A DNA stretch of 64,000 nt from an uncultured Flavobacteriaceae bacterium (lineage in GTDB: Bacteria; Bacteroidota; Bacteroidia; Flavobacteriales; Flavobacteriaceae): positions 62,001-126,000 of the forward strand of contig CALHGE010000020.1 in NCBI GenBank assembly GCA_938029725.1. The letters are read 5' to 3'. Every line of letters starts with the position of its first letter. Within the stretch, counting starts at the first letter, position 1. Under the pieces are notes generated by a model. The model saw nothing but the letters and a program-made list of their open reading frames with translations. It was not told the DNA's origin and did no database searches. Shown piece after piece: positions 45,126 through 52,350 of the stretch. A program made the translations under genes and the position numbers.

Positions 45126-46013
45126 TTAGCTGAATTGTTTAGCAACAGTTTCTGCTTTCCTTGACTGTGAATAATCATAAAACCCTTCTCCTGATTTTAT
45201 TCCTAATTTTTCAGCCATCACCATATTCACAAGAAGTGGGCAAGGTGCGTATTTTGGATTTTTAAACCCATCGTGCATCACATTTAAAATTGATAGACAT
45301 ACGTCTAGACCTATAAAGTCAGCCAATTGTAATGGCCCCATCGGATGCGCCATTCCTAATTTCATAACGGTGTCAATTTCTTGAACTCCTGCAACACCGG
45401 TAAATAAAGTTTCAATAGCCTCATTTATCATTGGCATTAGTATTCGATTTGCTACAAAACCAGGGTAATCATTTACCTCAGTTGGTGTTTTACCTAATGC
45501 TTTGGAAAGGGTCATTATAATTTTTGTGGTTTCGTCAGAAGTGCTATATCCTCTGATGATTTCAACCAACTTCATAATCGGAACAGGGTTCATAAAGTGC
45601 ATGCCAATAACCTTTTCTGGTCTGCTAGTTACTGCTGCAATTTGTGTGATCGAAATGGAAGATGTATTTGTCGCTAAAATTGTTTTATCAGCACAAAGTT
45701 CATCTAGCTCTTTAAATATTTTTAATTTAAGTTCAAGATTTTCGGTAGCGGCTTCAACTACTAAATCAATACCAGCAACGCCTTTAGCAACAGAAATGAA
45801 CGTGTTTATGTTATTTAATGTTGTTTCTTTAGCACGCGCTGAAATCTTTTCTTTGACTACCATACGGTCTAAATTTTTACCTATAGTTGCCATTCCTCTG
45901 TCTAATGAGACTTGTGAGATATCAATCAAGTTCACTTGATATCCGTTTTGGGCGAAAACATGAGCTATTCCATTGCCCATAGTTCCTGCGCCTATAACTG
46001 CTATATTTTTCAT
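45126..46013 (-). CDS. 3-hydroxybutyryl/3-hydroxyacyl-CoA dehydrogenase (295 aa)
   Basis: The NAD-binding site is GAGTMGNGIAHVFAQNG at 7-23, followed by the VVEAATENLELK segment; HFMNPVPIMKLVE contains the catalytic His, and NDYPGFVANRILMPMINEA the C-terminal dimerisation part. It oxidises 3-hydroxyacyl-CoA to 3-oxoacyl-CoA (beta-oxidation or butanoate metabolism). The length is that of the short monofunctional enzyme (Hbd/PaaH type). It heads the run with DUF1015 and yggS-like genes; the upstream 120-base spacer separates it from the Gfo/Idh/MocA gene. Confidence 0.93.
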   Translation of the reverse strand: MKNIAVIGAGTMGNGIAHVFAQNGYQVNLIDISQVSLDRGMATIGKNLDRMVVKEKISARAKETTLNNINTFISVAKGVAGIDLVVEAATENLELKLKIFKELDELCADKTILATNTSSISITQIAAVTSRPEKVIGMHFMNPVPIMKLVEIIRGYSTSDETTKIIMTLSKALGKTPTEVNDYPGFVANRILMPMINEAIETLFTGVAGVQEIDTVMKLGMAHPMGPLQLADFIGLDVCLSILNVMHDGFKNPKYAPCPLLVNMVMAEKLGIKSGEGFYDYSQSRKAETVAKQFS

Positions 46014-46133
46014 TCAAAATTTATTTAAGGACCATTACATTAAGTAGAGAAACCTATATGGCTATTCTTGTTACTACTACTGGGGGGTTACCTGTTAATT
46101 TTCTAAACCTTCTATTGCGCTCAGTTTGACCTC

Positions 46134-47096
46134 TTATTTAAAACAATCAATAATCTGCAAGGCTACTTTTAAAGCTTGAGTACCTTGTTTTAATGTAACC
46201 ACTGGAGTTGTATTATTTATAATTGCATCAGCAAAAGTTTCCAGTTCATCGGCAATGGCATTATTTGTTTCTATAGCAGGATTCTCAAAATAGATTTGTT
46301 TTTTAACACCTTCAGCATTTTGTAAAATCATATCAAAGTCCCCAGCTTTTTCTGGAGCATCTTTCATTTTTACAACCTCTACCTTTTTCTCCAAGAAATC
46401 AACAGAGATGTAGGCATCTTTTTGAAAGAATCGCGATTTGCGCATATTTTTCAAGGATATTCGACTAGCGGTCAAGTTAGCGACACAACCACTTTCAAAT
46501 TCAATCCTTGCATTTGCAATATCAGGAGAATTACTAATTACAGAAACTCCGCTTGCATTAATAGTTTTTACTTCAGAATTCACAACGCTCAAAATGGCAT
46601 CAATATCGTGAATCATTAAATCTAGAACTACCGGAACATCTGTACCGCGAGGATTAAATTCTGCCAACCGGTGCGTCTCTATAAACATCGGGTTTTCGAT
46701 TTGATCTTTAACTGCAGTAAATGCAGGATTAAAACGCTCTACATGACCCACTTGACCTTTTACATTATATTCTGATTCTAGAGAGAGCAATTTTTCTGCT
46801 TCCTCTAAAGTATTGGTAATTGGTTTTTCTATAAAAATATGTTTTCCTTTTTCTATGGCCTTTTTGGCACAATCAAAGTGTGAAAGGGTAGGAGTTACAA
46901 TATCAATTACGTCTGCAGCAGCAATAAGGGTGTTGATGTTTTCAAAATAAGGATACCCAAATTCTTCAGATACTTTTTTAGCATTTATAGCATCAGGGTC
47001 GTAAAAACCGATCAGTTCATATTTTTTAGATTCATTGAGAAGACGCAGATGGATTTTTCCTAAATGTCCAGCTCCCAAAACACCAACTTTGAGCAT
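46134..47096 (-). CDS. Gfo/Idh/MocA family oxidoreductase (320 aa)
   Basis: The N-terminal Rossmann domain has VGVLGAGHLGKIHLRLL; the EKPITNT motif at about 93-99 holds the conserved lysine-proline of the family, and VLDLMIHDIDAIL contains the usual catalytic His. The start is ATG at 47096, which starts at the Rossmann strand; a TTG 18 bases before is less likely. Substrate is unknown; members act on sugars, inositols or biliverdin-like compounds. It is divergent from pcm. Confidence 0.88.
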   Translation of the reverse strand: MLKVGVLGAGHLGKIHLRLLNESKKYELIGFYDPDAINAKKVSEEFGYPYFENINTLIAAADVIDIVTPTLSHFDCAKKAIEKGKHIFIEKPITNTLEEAEKLLSLESEYNVKGQVGHVERFNPAFTAVKDQIENPMFIETHRLAEFNPRGTDVPVVLDLMIHDIDAILSVVNSEVKTINASGVSVISNSPDIANARIEFESGCVANLTASRISLKNMRKSRFFQKDAYISVDFLEKKVEVVKMKDAPEKAGDFDMILQNAEGVKKQIYFENPAIETNNAIADELETFADAIINNTTPVVTLKQGTQALKVALQIIDCFK

Positions 47097-47124
47097 AGGT
47101 TTAATTTTACTCAAAAATAAACAT

Positions 47125-47154
47125 AGTTTAGAAGTTTATGAGTTTAGAAGTTTA
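47125..47154 (+). repeat. Two near-tandem 14-base repeats in the pcm leader region
   Basis: The 14 bases AGTTTAGAAGTTTA occur at 47125-47138 and again at 47141-47154, with a further degenerate copy behind. They lie between the divergent Gfo/Idh/MocA and pcm genes. Confidence 0.6.
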
Positions 47155-47186
47155 AAAGTTTCGGGTTCTAATTTTAGAAAACTATG

Positions 47187-47194
47187 TAACTTTG
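47187..47194 (+). promoter_or_regulatory. Candidate -7 box upstream of pcm
   Basis: TAACTTTG matches TAnnTTTG. Transcription would start near 47201, giving a leader of about 50 bases before the TTG at 47251. Confidence 0.5.
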
Positions 47195-47250
47195 TATGCG
47201 AATCAAGAAACTTTAAACGTTTAAGGTTTCGAAAGACCAAAACCATACTC

Positions 47251-47892
47251 TTGCAAGATACCCTCAAACATCGCGGCATGCGCAATAAATTGGCTGAAGT
47301 GCTTATGGCTAAGGGCATAAAGAGCACCAAAGTATTGAATGCCATACGAACTATTCCAAGACATTTATTTATGGATAGTAGTTTTGAAGCTCATGCCTAT
47401 CAAGATAAGGCTTTTCCGATAGGGGCTGACCAAACAATTTCTCAGCCGTATACCGTAGCCTTTCAAACAGAGTTGCTAGATTTACAGGAGAATCATAAAA
47501 TTCTCGAAATAGGAACTGGTAGTGGATATCAAACGGCAGTTCTTTTGCTTTTGAAAGCAAAGGTTTACTCTATAGAAAGACAGCTTGAGCTCTTTAAAAA
47601 GACCAGTATATTTTTTAAAAAGTTAGGGTATCGCCCAAAGAAAGCAATCTTTGGTGATGGCTATAAAGGTTTTCCAGAAGAAGCACCCTTTGATGGTATT
47701 ATAGTTACTGCTGGTGCGCCAGAAGTACCTAAGCCTTTGATGGCTCAATTGAAAATTGGAGGTAGGTTAGTTATACCTGTTGGAGTAGATGAACAGGTGA
47801 TGACGCTTTTTATACGCAAATCAGCTACTGAATTTGAAAAGAAAGAATTTGGTTCTTTTCGTTTTGTGCCTTTATTGGAGAATAAGAATTAA
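47251..47892 (+). CDS. pcm: Protein-L-isoaspartate O-methyltransferase (213 aa)
   Basis: Pcm methylates abnormal isoaspartyl residues, starting their repair. The SAM motif I is LEIGTGSGYQTA at about 81-92; the earlier ISQPYTVAFQTELL and the later VTAGAPEVPKPL are family signatures. The chosen start is TTG at 47251, because relatives open with QDTLKHxG-like sequence; the next ATG at 47278 would remove ten conserved residues. A longer frame back to 47035 overlaps the divergent gene and lacks homologous sequence. A TAACTTTG box lies about 60 bases upstream. Confidence 0.9.
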   Translation: MQDTLKHRGMRNKLAEVLMAKGIKSTKVLNAIRTIPRHLFMDSSFEAHAYQDKAFPIGADQTISQPYTVAFQTELLDLQENHKILEIGTGSGYQTAVLLLLKAKVYSIERQLELFKKTSIFFKKLGYRPKKAIFGDGYKGFPEEAPFDGIIVTAGAPEVPKPLMAQLKIGGRLVIPVGVDEQVMTLFIRKSATEFEKKEFGSFRFVPLLENKN

Positions 47893-47894
47893 AC

Positions 47895-48359
47895 CTAATT
47901 ATTAAAACCTTTTTTGACACGGGCTAAATCTCGTTTGTTATCGCGGTCTTTCATAACTTCTCGCTTATCATAAAGTTTTTTACCCTTTGCCAATGCAATA
48001 TTAATTTTAGCCAAACCTCTTTCATTTAAAAATAGGTTTAATGGTATAATAGTGAGTCCCGAATTGTTTACCTCTTTATTCAGTTTTTTTAGTTCTTGTT
48101 TATTTAGTAATAATTTACGTTCTGCCTTTGGTAAATGGTTGTAATGTGAACCATGAGAATATTCATCGATTTGCATATTTATAATAAATAATTCTCCGCG
48201 ATCATTGAACTCACAAAAGCTTTCTGAGATGGAGGCCTTGCCTTCGCGAATGGATTTGATTTCAGTGCCACCTAAAACTATTCCTGCCATAAACTTGTCA
48301 AGTAGTTCATACTCAAAGCGGGCTTTTTTGTTTTTAATATTGATGTTTTTCTGAACCAT
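47895..48359 (-). CDS. smpB: SsrA-binding protein SmpB (154 aa)
   Basis: SmpB brings tmRNA to stalled ribosomes. The conserved parts are KARFEYELLDKF, ILGGTEIKSIREGKA, the FIINMQIDEY loop and C-terminal KLYDKREVMKDRDNKRDLARV, with a tail of basic residues. The length is normal. It converges with pcm, ending 3 bases from its stop. A TATTTTTG element on the minus strand (48371-48364) lies right before the ATG and might be a promoter giving a very short leader. The tmRNA gene itself is not in the window. Confidence 0.95.
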   Translation of the reverse strand: MVQKNINIKNKKARFEYELLDKFMAGIVLGGTEIKSIREGKASISESFCEFNDRGELFIINMQIDEYSHGSHYNHLPKAERKLLLNKQELKKLNKEVNNSGLTIIPLNLFLNERGLAKINIALAKGKKLYDKREVMKDRDNKRDLARVKKGFNN

Positions 48360-48467
48360 AGCACAAAAATAGGAGTTTGACTGCTATCTTCCGTAAGATT
48401 AATGCATTTTTGCGTACTGATAGATAATGATTTTTCCTTCTCAAGGATTACATAAAATAATTTATTC

Positions 48468-49223
48468 ATGAAAAACGTAGTATTCATTTTACTAGCAATA
48501 ATAGCCTTCTCTTGCAAAAACGAAGTAAAAAAGGGCTTGTCAGTTCAAGAGATCGTCGATAAGAGTATTTTGGTTAGCGGTGGTGTTGCATTGCATGAGA
48601 AAAGTACAATTAGCTTTAATTTTCGTGGAAGAGATTATATTTCTGAAATGAAAGGAAAGCGAAAAACCTTTAAAAGAATACAAAAGAATGATACTATTAA
48701 TTTAATAGATGTGCTTTCATCTGAGGGGTTTCAAAGGTTCAATAATGATAGTTTAGTTTCTCTTCACGATACACTAGCTACGACCTATGGAAACTCAGTT
48801 AATTCAGTGCATTACTTTTCAAAATTACCTTACGGTTTGAATGACCCCGCAGTGCATAAAGAGTTGCTAGGTGAAACTGATATCAAAGGGAAGCCGTATT
48901 ACAAAGTGAAAGTTACTTTTAATCAAGAAGGCGGTGGTGATGATTTTGATGATACCTATGTGTACTTTTTTAATAAAAGCACTTTTAAACCTGATTACCT
49001 AGCCTATGATTTTCATGTAAATGGCGGGGGAATGCGATTTCGGGAAGCCTATAATGAAAGATACATAAACGGAATTCGCTTTGTAGATTATAACAATATG
49101 AAACCTAAAGACGAGAATGCTTCCGTTTTAGAAGTTGATAGTTTGTTCAATAATGATGGTTTAAAATTAGTATCTAAAATTGAACTAACGGACCTAAAAG
49201 TTAGTCTGGACAATTACAACTGA
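48468..49223 (+). CDS. DUF6503-type lipoprotein (251 aa)
   Basis: A lipoprotein signal with lipobox AFSC near residue 16 precedes a beta-rich protein. The pattern (YYKVKVTFNQEGGGDDFDD, YVYFFNKSTFKPDYL) resembles LolA/LolB-type and other lipoprotein folds and fits the DUF6503 family of Flavobacteriia. Acidic DDFDD may bind metal ions. No function is known. Its 3' end overlaps the convergent phosphatase gene by 23 bases. Confidence 0.75.
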   Translation: MKNVVFILLAIIAFSCKNEVKKGLSVQEIVDKSILVSGGVALHEKSTISFNFRGRDYISEMKGKRKTFKRIQKNDTINLIDVLSSEGFQRFNNDSLVSLHDTLATTYGNSVNSVHYFSKLPYGLNDPAVHKELLGETDIKGKPYYKVKVTFNQEGGGDDFDDTYVYFFNKSTFKPDYLAYDFHVNGGGMRFREAYNERYINGIRFVDYNNMKPKDENASVLEVDSLFNNDGLKLVSKIELTDLKVSLDNYN

Positions 49224-49749
49224 TGTGTAATCGTTGCGAAGTAACAGCGCCGTTTGCTATTTGAACAACAAACAGGCTACCGTTGTCGTCGTCTGACATC
49301 GCAGCATACTTTTCTTCACCAATAATACCGTTGACAAAATCTGGAGTTGTATTGCTATGCCCTACAACTAAAACGGTCTGGTTTCGATTGTCAGTCTTAA
49401 ACTGTTCAATATCAATAATTCTAGCGTCGTAATATTCTACATCGATGTCTTGTTTAATGGATGTTGGAGCTGCCGTCATTGAGGTTCTGCTGTAGTCTGT
49501 ACTGTAAATGGCATCAAGTTCAACATCTCTTAAAATTTCCGCCCAATGCATTGCTCTACCTAGGCCTTTCTGGGTTAATTCTGGATCAGAGTTTTCTGAA
49601 TCGCTTCTATCTTTTTCGGCATGACGGATAAAATAGAAGGTAGAAACTCCAGCATCTAAAGTGTTCTCAGCTGCTGCTTGCGAATCTTCTTTGCACCCTA
49701 AAATGCTTAATATGAAAAATGAAATCAGTACTACTTTTAGTTGCCTCAT
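49201..49749 (-). CDS. Lipoprotein histidine phosphatase, SixA-like (182 aa)
   Basis: Lipobox LGC near residue 19 marks an exported lipoprotein. The histidine phosphatase motifs are FIRHAEKDRS (catalytic His), a Glu/Arg pair in the central region and VVGHSNTTPD (second His). Members dephosphorylate sugar phosphates, phosphohistidine or other small phosphoesters; the substrate is unknown. It ends inside the 3' end of the convergent DUF6503 gene (23-base overlap). Confidence 0.87.
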   Translation of the reverse strand: MRQLKVVLISFFILSILGCKEDSQAAAENTLDAGVSTFYFIRHAEKDRSDSENSDPELTQKGLGRAMHWAEILRDVELDAIYSTDYSRTSMTAAPTSIKQDIDVEYYDARIIDIEQFKTDNRNQTVLVVGHSNTTPDFVNGIIGEEKYAAMSDDDNGSLFVVQIANGAVTSQRLHISCNCPD

Positions 49750-49846
49750 AGTTAGTTAGTCGAAATTGTTGAAAACTTTTCTTTTATTTTAACTAAAATT
49801 ACCGAAAAATAGTATGTAGAACTATCGGTTTTTTGTTTTTTTGTAT

Positions 49847-51559
49847 ATGTTTAAACAAGTTGCAGTAGTAACTCTTTTTTTACTTTCTTTCATTGGTCAA
49901 GCACAAGAAGTCTCGCTTCCAGCTGATTTGAGACAGCATGCCCTTACACAATACAATTCTAGCTTATTTAACCCTACTTTTTCACTCGATAGAAATAACC
50001 CACAGTCTTTATCTTTCTGGACGAGATGGCAATGGCAAAATATCGATGCTGATCCCACGACCTTATTTTTAAACTACTCTCGAAGTTTGAATGAAAATTC
50101 TGTAGCGAGTATCGGTTTTTTTCAGCATAATACGGGAATCTACTTCAATACAGGTGCTGCATTGAATTATGCATATCAAATTGAGTTTAATCGTCTTATT
50201 AAGCTTTCTTTTGGCGCTAATATTTTTGGGTTTAAGCAACAACTAGCTGATACCCGTTTTCCGATTACACCGATTTTAGGAATTCCACAGTCAATACCAA
50301 CAGATGACTTTATACTCCAGGTAGCGCCTGGTTTCAATTTACAGGTTGAGAATTTTTCATTGAGTTTGGCTTCAGAAAATTTATTTGATTATAATTTTAC
50401 AGATAATGCGGCTAATACAGCTGCTTCAGATAAGAGCTTTATGGGTATGGCATCGTATGACTTTCCGGTAAAGGCATCCGATTCAACGGCATATGTACGC
50501 CCTTCTATCTATTTGCGAACCATTCCAGAGCAGGCAAATCAAATAGGTCTCAATGTTCTTTTTAGCACTCAGAAATTTTGGTTGCAATCGGGTTACAATA
50601 ATTTTTATGGAATTTCTGTTGGTGCTGGTGGAACTTTTTTCAATCGCTTCTCTTTAGGCGCTTTGGTAGAATTAGGAACAGCTGCTTCGTTGAATTCTAA
50701 GGATCCATCCTTTGAACTAGTTGCTTCCTATTTTCTAGGAAAACCTGAACAAAGGAGACCGTTGGTAGCCAGTGGTATTCTCGAGGAAAATAAGAAAGAA
50801 GTCGTTTTAACAGAGGCTAAACTTACAAACGAGCAAATACAAGAGGAGCTGGAAAAAGCACAGCAGTTGTCTAGTAAAGATGAGTTAAAAAAGATGGCGC
50901 CTATAGATAACCAAGAGGGTTTAGATGAGGATCAGCTTGCTGATAAAAACACAACTAAAGAAGCGAAGAAGGCGTCTAGAAGGTTGGCTGCTGATCAAAA
51001 GACTTTAGAGAAACAGCAACGTAAAGACGAAATGGCAGCGGTAAAAAATGAGAAAGAAGTCTTAGTGCTCTTAGAAGAACAGAAACAACAAGAACAACTT
51101 AGGAAGACAAAAGAGGTAGCGGCCGTAGCTCAGAATCAAAGAATTGAACAGCAAAGAAAATTAGATTCTATTAAAAAGGCTAATGAGTTAAAAAAAGCTA
51201 CCGCTCAGAAGGAAACACAGGCGGAGGCTAGCGCAGATAATGTCAAGCAAGTAGAACCTGAAGTAGTTACCTTAAAAGCGGGGGAAAAATATGAAGAGGT
51301 GGCCAAAGAAGAAGGCTTGGAACCGGGGTATTATTTAATAGCAAATGTCTTTGGCACTAAAAAGTATTTTGATGCTTTTATGAGAGACCTTATCAATAAA
51401 GGAATGCGGCCAAAGTCATTCTATAGAAGTGCGAACAAGTATAATTATGCCTACCTAGAGCGTTATGATACCATACGCGCAGCAAGACAAGCAAGAGATA
51501 GTAAGTTTAATGGTGAGTATAGTGGCAAAACATGGATTTTTAGGGTAGTAGGTAACTAA
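49847..51559 (+). CDS. PorP/SprF-type outer-membrane protein with coiled-coil and SPOR-like C-terminus (570 aa)
   Basis: A signal peptide (about 1-20, cleaved near GQA) is followed by a PorP/SprF beta-barrel (about 25-300: NPTFSLDRNNP, SIGFFQHNTGIYF, ELVASYFLG). A charged helical region of Lys, Glu, Gln and Ala follows (about 315-470), and then a 75-residue SPOR-like module (GYYLIANVFGTKKYFDAFM to the end). PorP/SprF proteins usually attach surface adhesins of the type IX system and are near 300 residues; the C-terminal additions may bind peptidoglycan. No SprB-like adhesin is next to it. The ATG at 49847 is chosen over the TTG at 49841. A perfect palindromic terminator follows. Confidence 0.87.
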   Translation: MFKQVAVVTLFLLSFIGQAQEVSLPADLRQHALTQYNSSLFNPTFSLDRNNPQSLSFWTRWQWQNIDADPTTLFLNYSRSLNENSVASIGFFQHNTGIYFNTGAALNYAYQIEFNRLIKLSFGANIFGFKQQLADTRFPITPILGIPQSIPTDDFILQVAPGFNLQVENFSLSLASENLFDYNFTDNAANTAASDKSFMGMASYDFPVKASDSTAYVRPSIYLRTIPEQANQIGLNVLFSTQKFWLQSGYNNFYGISVGAGGTFFNRFSLGALVELGTAASLNSKDPSFELVASYFLGKPEQRRPLVASGILEENKKEVVLTEAKLTNEQIQEELEKAQQLSSKDELKKMAPIDNQEGLDEDQLADKNTTKEAKKASRRLAADQKTLEKQQRKDEMAAVKNEKEVLVLLEEQKQQEQLRKTKEVAAVAQNQRIEQQRKLDSIKKANELKKATAQKETQAEASADNVKQVEPEVVTLKAGEKYEEVAKEEGLEPGYYLIANVFGTKKYFDAFMRDLINKGMRPKSFYRSANKYNYAYLERYDTIRAARQARDSKFNGEYSGKTWIFRVVGN

Positions 51560-51578
51560 ATTTATCTCTATTCAATAC

Positions 51579-51614
51579 CATAAAAAAGAGGCTCAATTGA
51601 GCCTCTTTTTTATG
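51579..51614. terminator. Perfect 36-base palindromic bidirectional terminator
   Basis: The sequence is an exact palindrome with centre GCTCAATTGAGC, flanked by A run and T run (AAAAAAGAGGCTC / GAGCCTCTTTTTT). It sits between the convergent porP/sprF-like and tetR genes and can terminate both. Confidence 0.9.
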
Positions 51615-51632
51615 CCTTTAAACTTATGAGAA

Positions 51633-52229
51633 TTATTTTTTTGTTTCTTTCTTAACTAGCTGTTCTAGATATGCTACCGTATTTATCAAATATTTTCTAT
51701 CATTGGTGATTGTTGACATCGCTACGGCGCCTTGAATCATTGTATATAGTTGTTTCGCAAATTGAAGTGGAGTTACTGGTATTCGTAGTTCGCCAGAATT
51801 TACCCCATTTTCAAAGACCAAGGCTATTTTACCCTCGATTGTTTTTATGGTTTCCTTTGCTGCAGCGCTTAATAAAGAATTGTTGTGCTGTGCATCAACA
51901 CCTACGTTTAAAATAGGGCATCCCCCCATGTCTGTCGTAAATGCATCATAGTTACGGTAAAAGCCCGTTAGTTTTAATATTTTTTCCATAGCGGTATTCC
52001 CTTGGCTTAATTTCTCCTCAATTTTTTCCAATAACTTATTGCTGTTGTATTGAAATGCAGAAAGAGCCAAAGCTTCTTTATTTTCGAAATTACCGTATAA
52101 AGCTCCTTTTGTTAGCCCTGTAGCTTCGGTAAGATCGCTCATGCTGGTGCCGATATAGCCGTGTTTATTGAAAACAGGGGCAACTGTCTCAATAATAAAA
52201 GCGGTAGTTCTTTCAGCTTTGGTTGACAT
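51633..52229 (-). CDS. TetR/AcrR-family transcriptional regulator (198 aa)
   Basis: The N-terminal HTH (IIETVAPVFNKHGYIGTSMSDLTEATGLTKGALYGNFENKEAL, residues about 12-55) is typical TetR, and the C-terminal domain is helical and of ligand-binding type. An imperfect palindrome (TATATAC...GTATATA) sits at 52265-52284 just upstream and could be its operator. No efflux gene is adjacent within the window, so the target is not clear. It would act as a dimeric repressor of its own or nearby genes. Confidence 0.9.
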   Translation of the reverse strand: MSTKAERTTAFIIETVAPVFNKHGYIGTSMSDLTEATGLTKGALYGNFENKEALALSAFQYNSNKLLEKIEEKLSQGNTAMEKILKLTGFYRNYDAFTTDMGGCPILNVGVDAQHNNSLLSAAAKETIKTIEGKIALVFENGVNSGELRIPVTPLQFAKQLYTMIQGAVAMSTITNDRKYLINTVAYLEQLVKKETKK

Positions 52230-52264
52230 AGGGTGTAAGCAATTTAATACGAATATAAATAAAC

Positions 52265-52284
52265 TATATACTGTGTGGTATATA
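52265..52284. promoter_or_regulatory. Candidate TetR operator
   Basis: Arms TATATAC and GTATATA flank a TGTGTG spacer 36 bases before the tetR start (52229). Size and position fit a TetR-family self-regulation site; no direct evidence. Confidence 0.4.
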
Positions 52285-52291
52285 TATTTAC

Positions 52292-52332
52292 AAAAAAAGC
52301 ACCCTATGGTATTTCTAACCTAAGGATGCTTT
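52292..52332 (-). terminator. Terminator of clpB
   Basis: On the minus strand AGCATCCTTAGG pairs imperfectly with CCATAGGGTGCT and is followed by seven T. It lies about 20 bases past the clpB stop. Confidence 0.6.
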
Positions 52333-52350
52333 GAAATTAACTAAACTATT

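Noticed and set aside
47125-47160. Repeats upstream of pcm as a mobile element terminal repeat
   Set aside because: Direct, not inverted, with only 14 bases and no enzyme gene.
47035-47250. N-terminal extension of pcm from the ATG at 47035
   Set aside because: It overlaps the 5' end of the divergent oxidoreductase gene, lies upstream of the candidate promoter and has no sequence typical of Pcm.
51579-51614. Perfect 36-base palindrome as an insertion-sequence end or phage attachment site
   Set aside because: A and T runs flank a GC-rich stem between two convergent genes, which is what a bidirectional terminator looks like; no transposase or duplication nearby.
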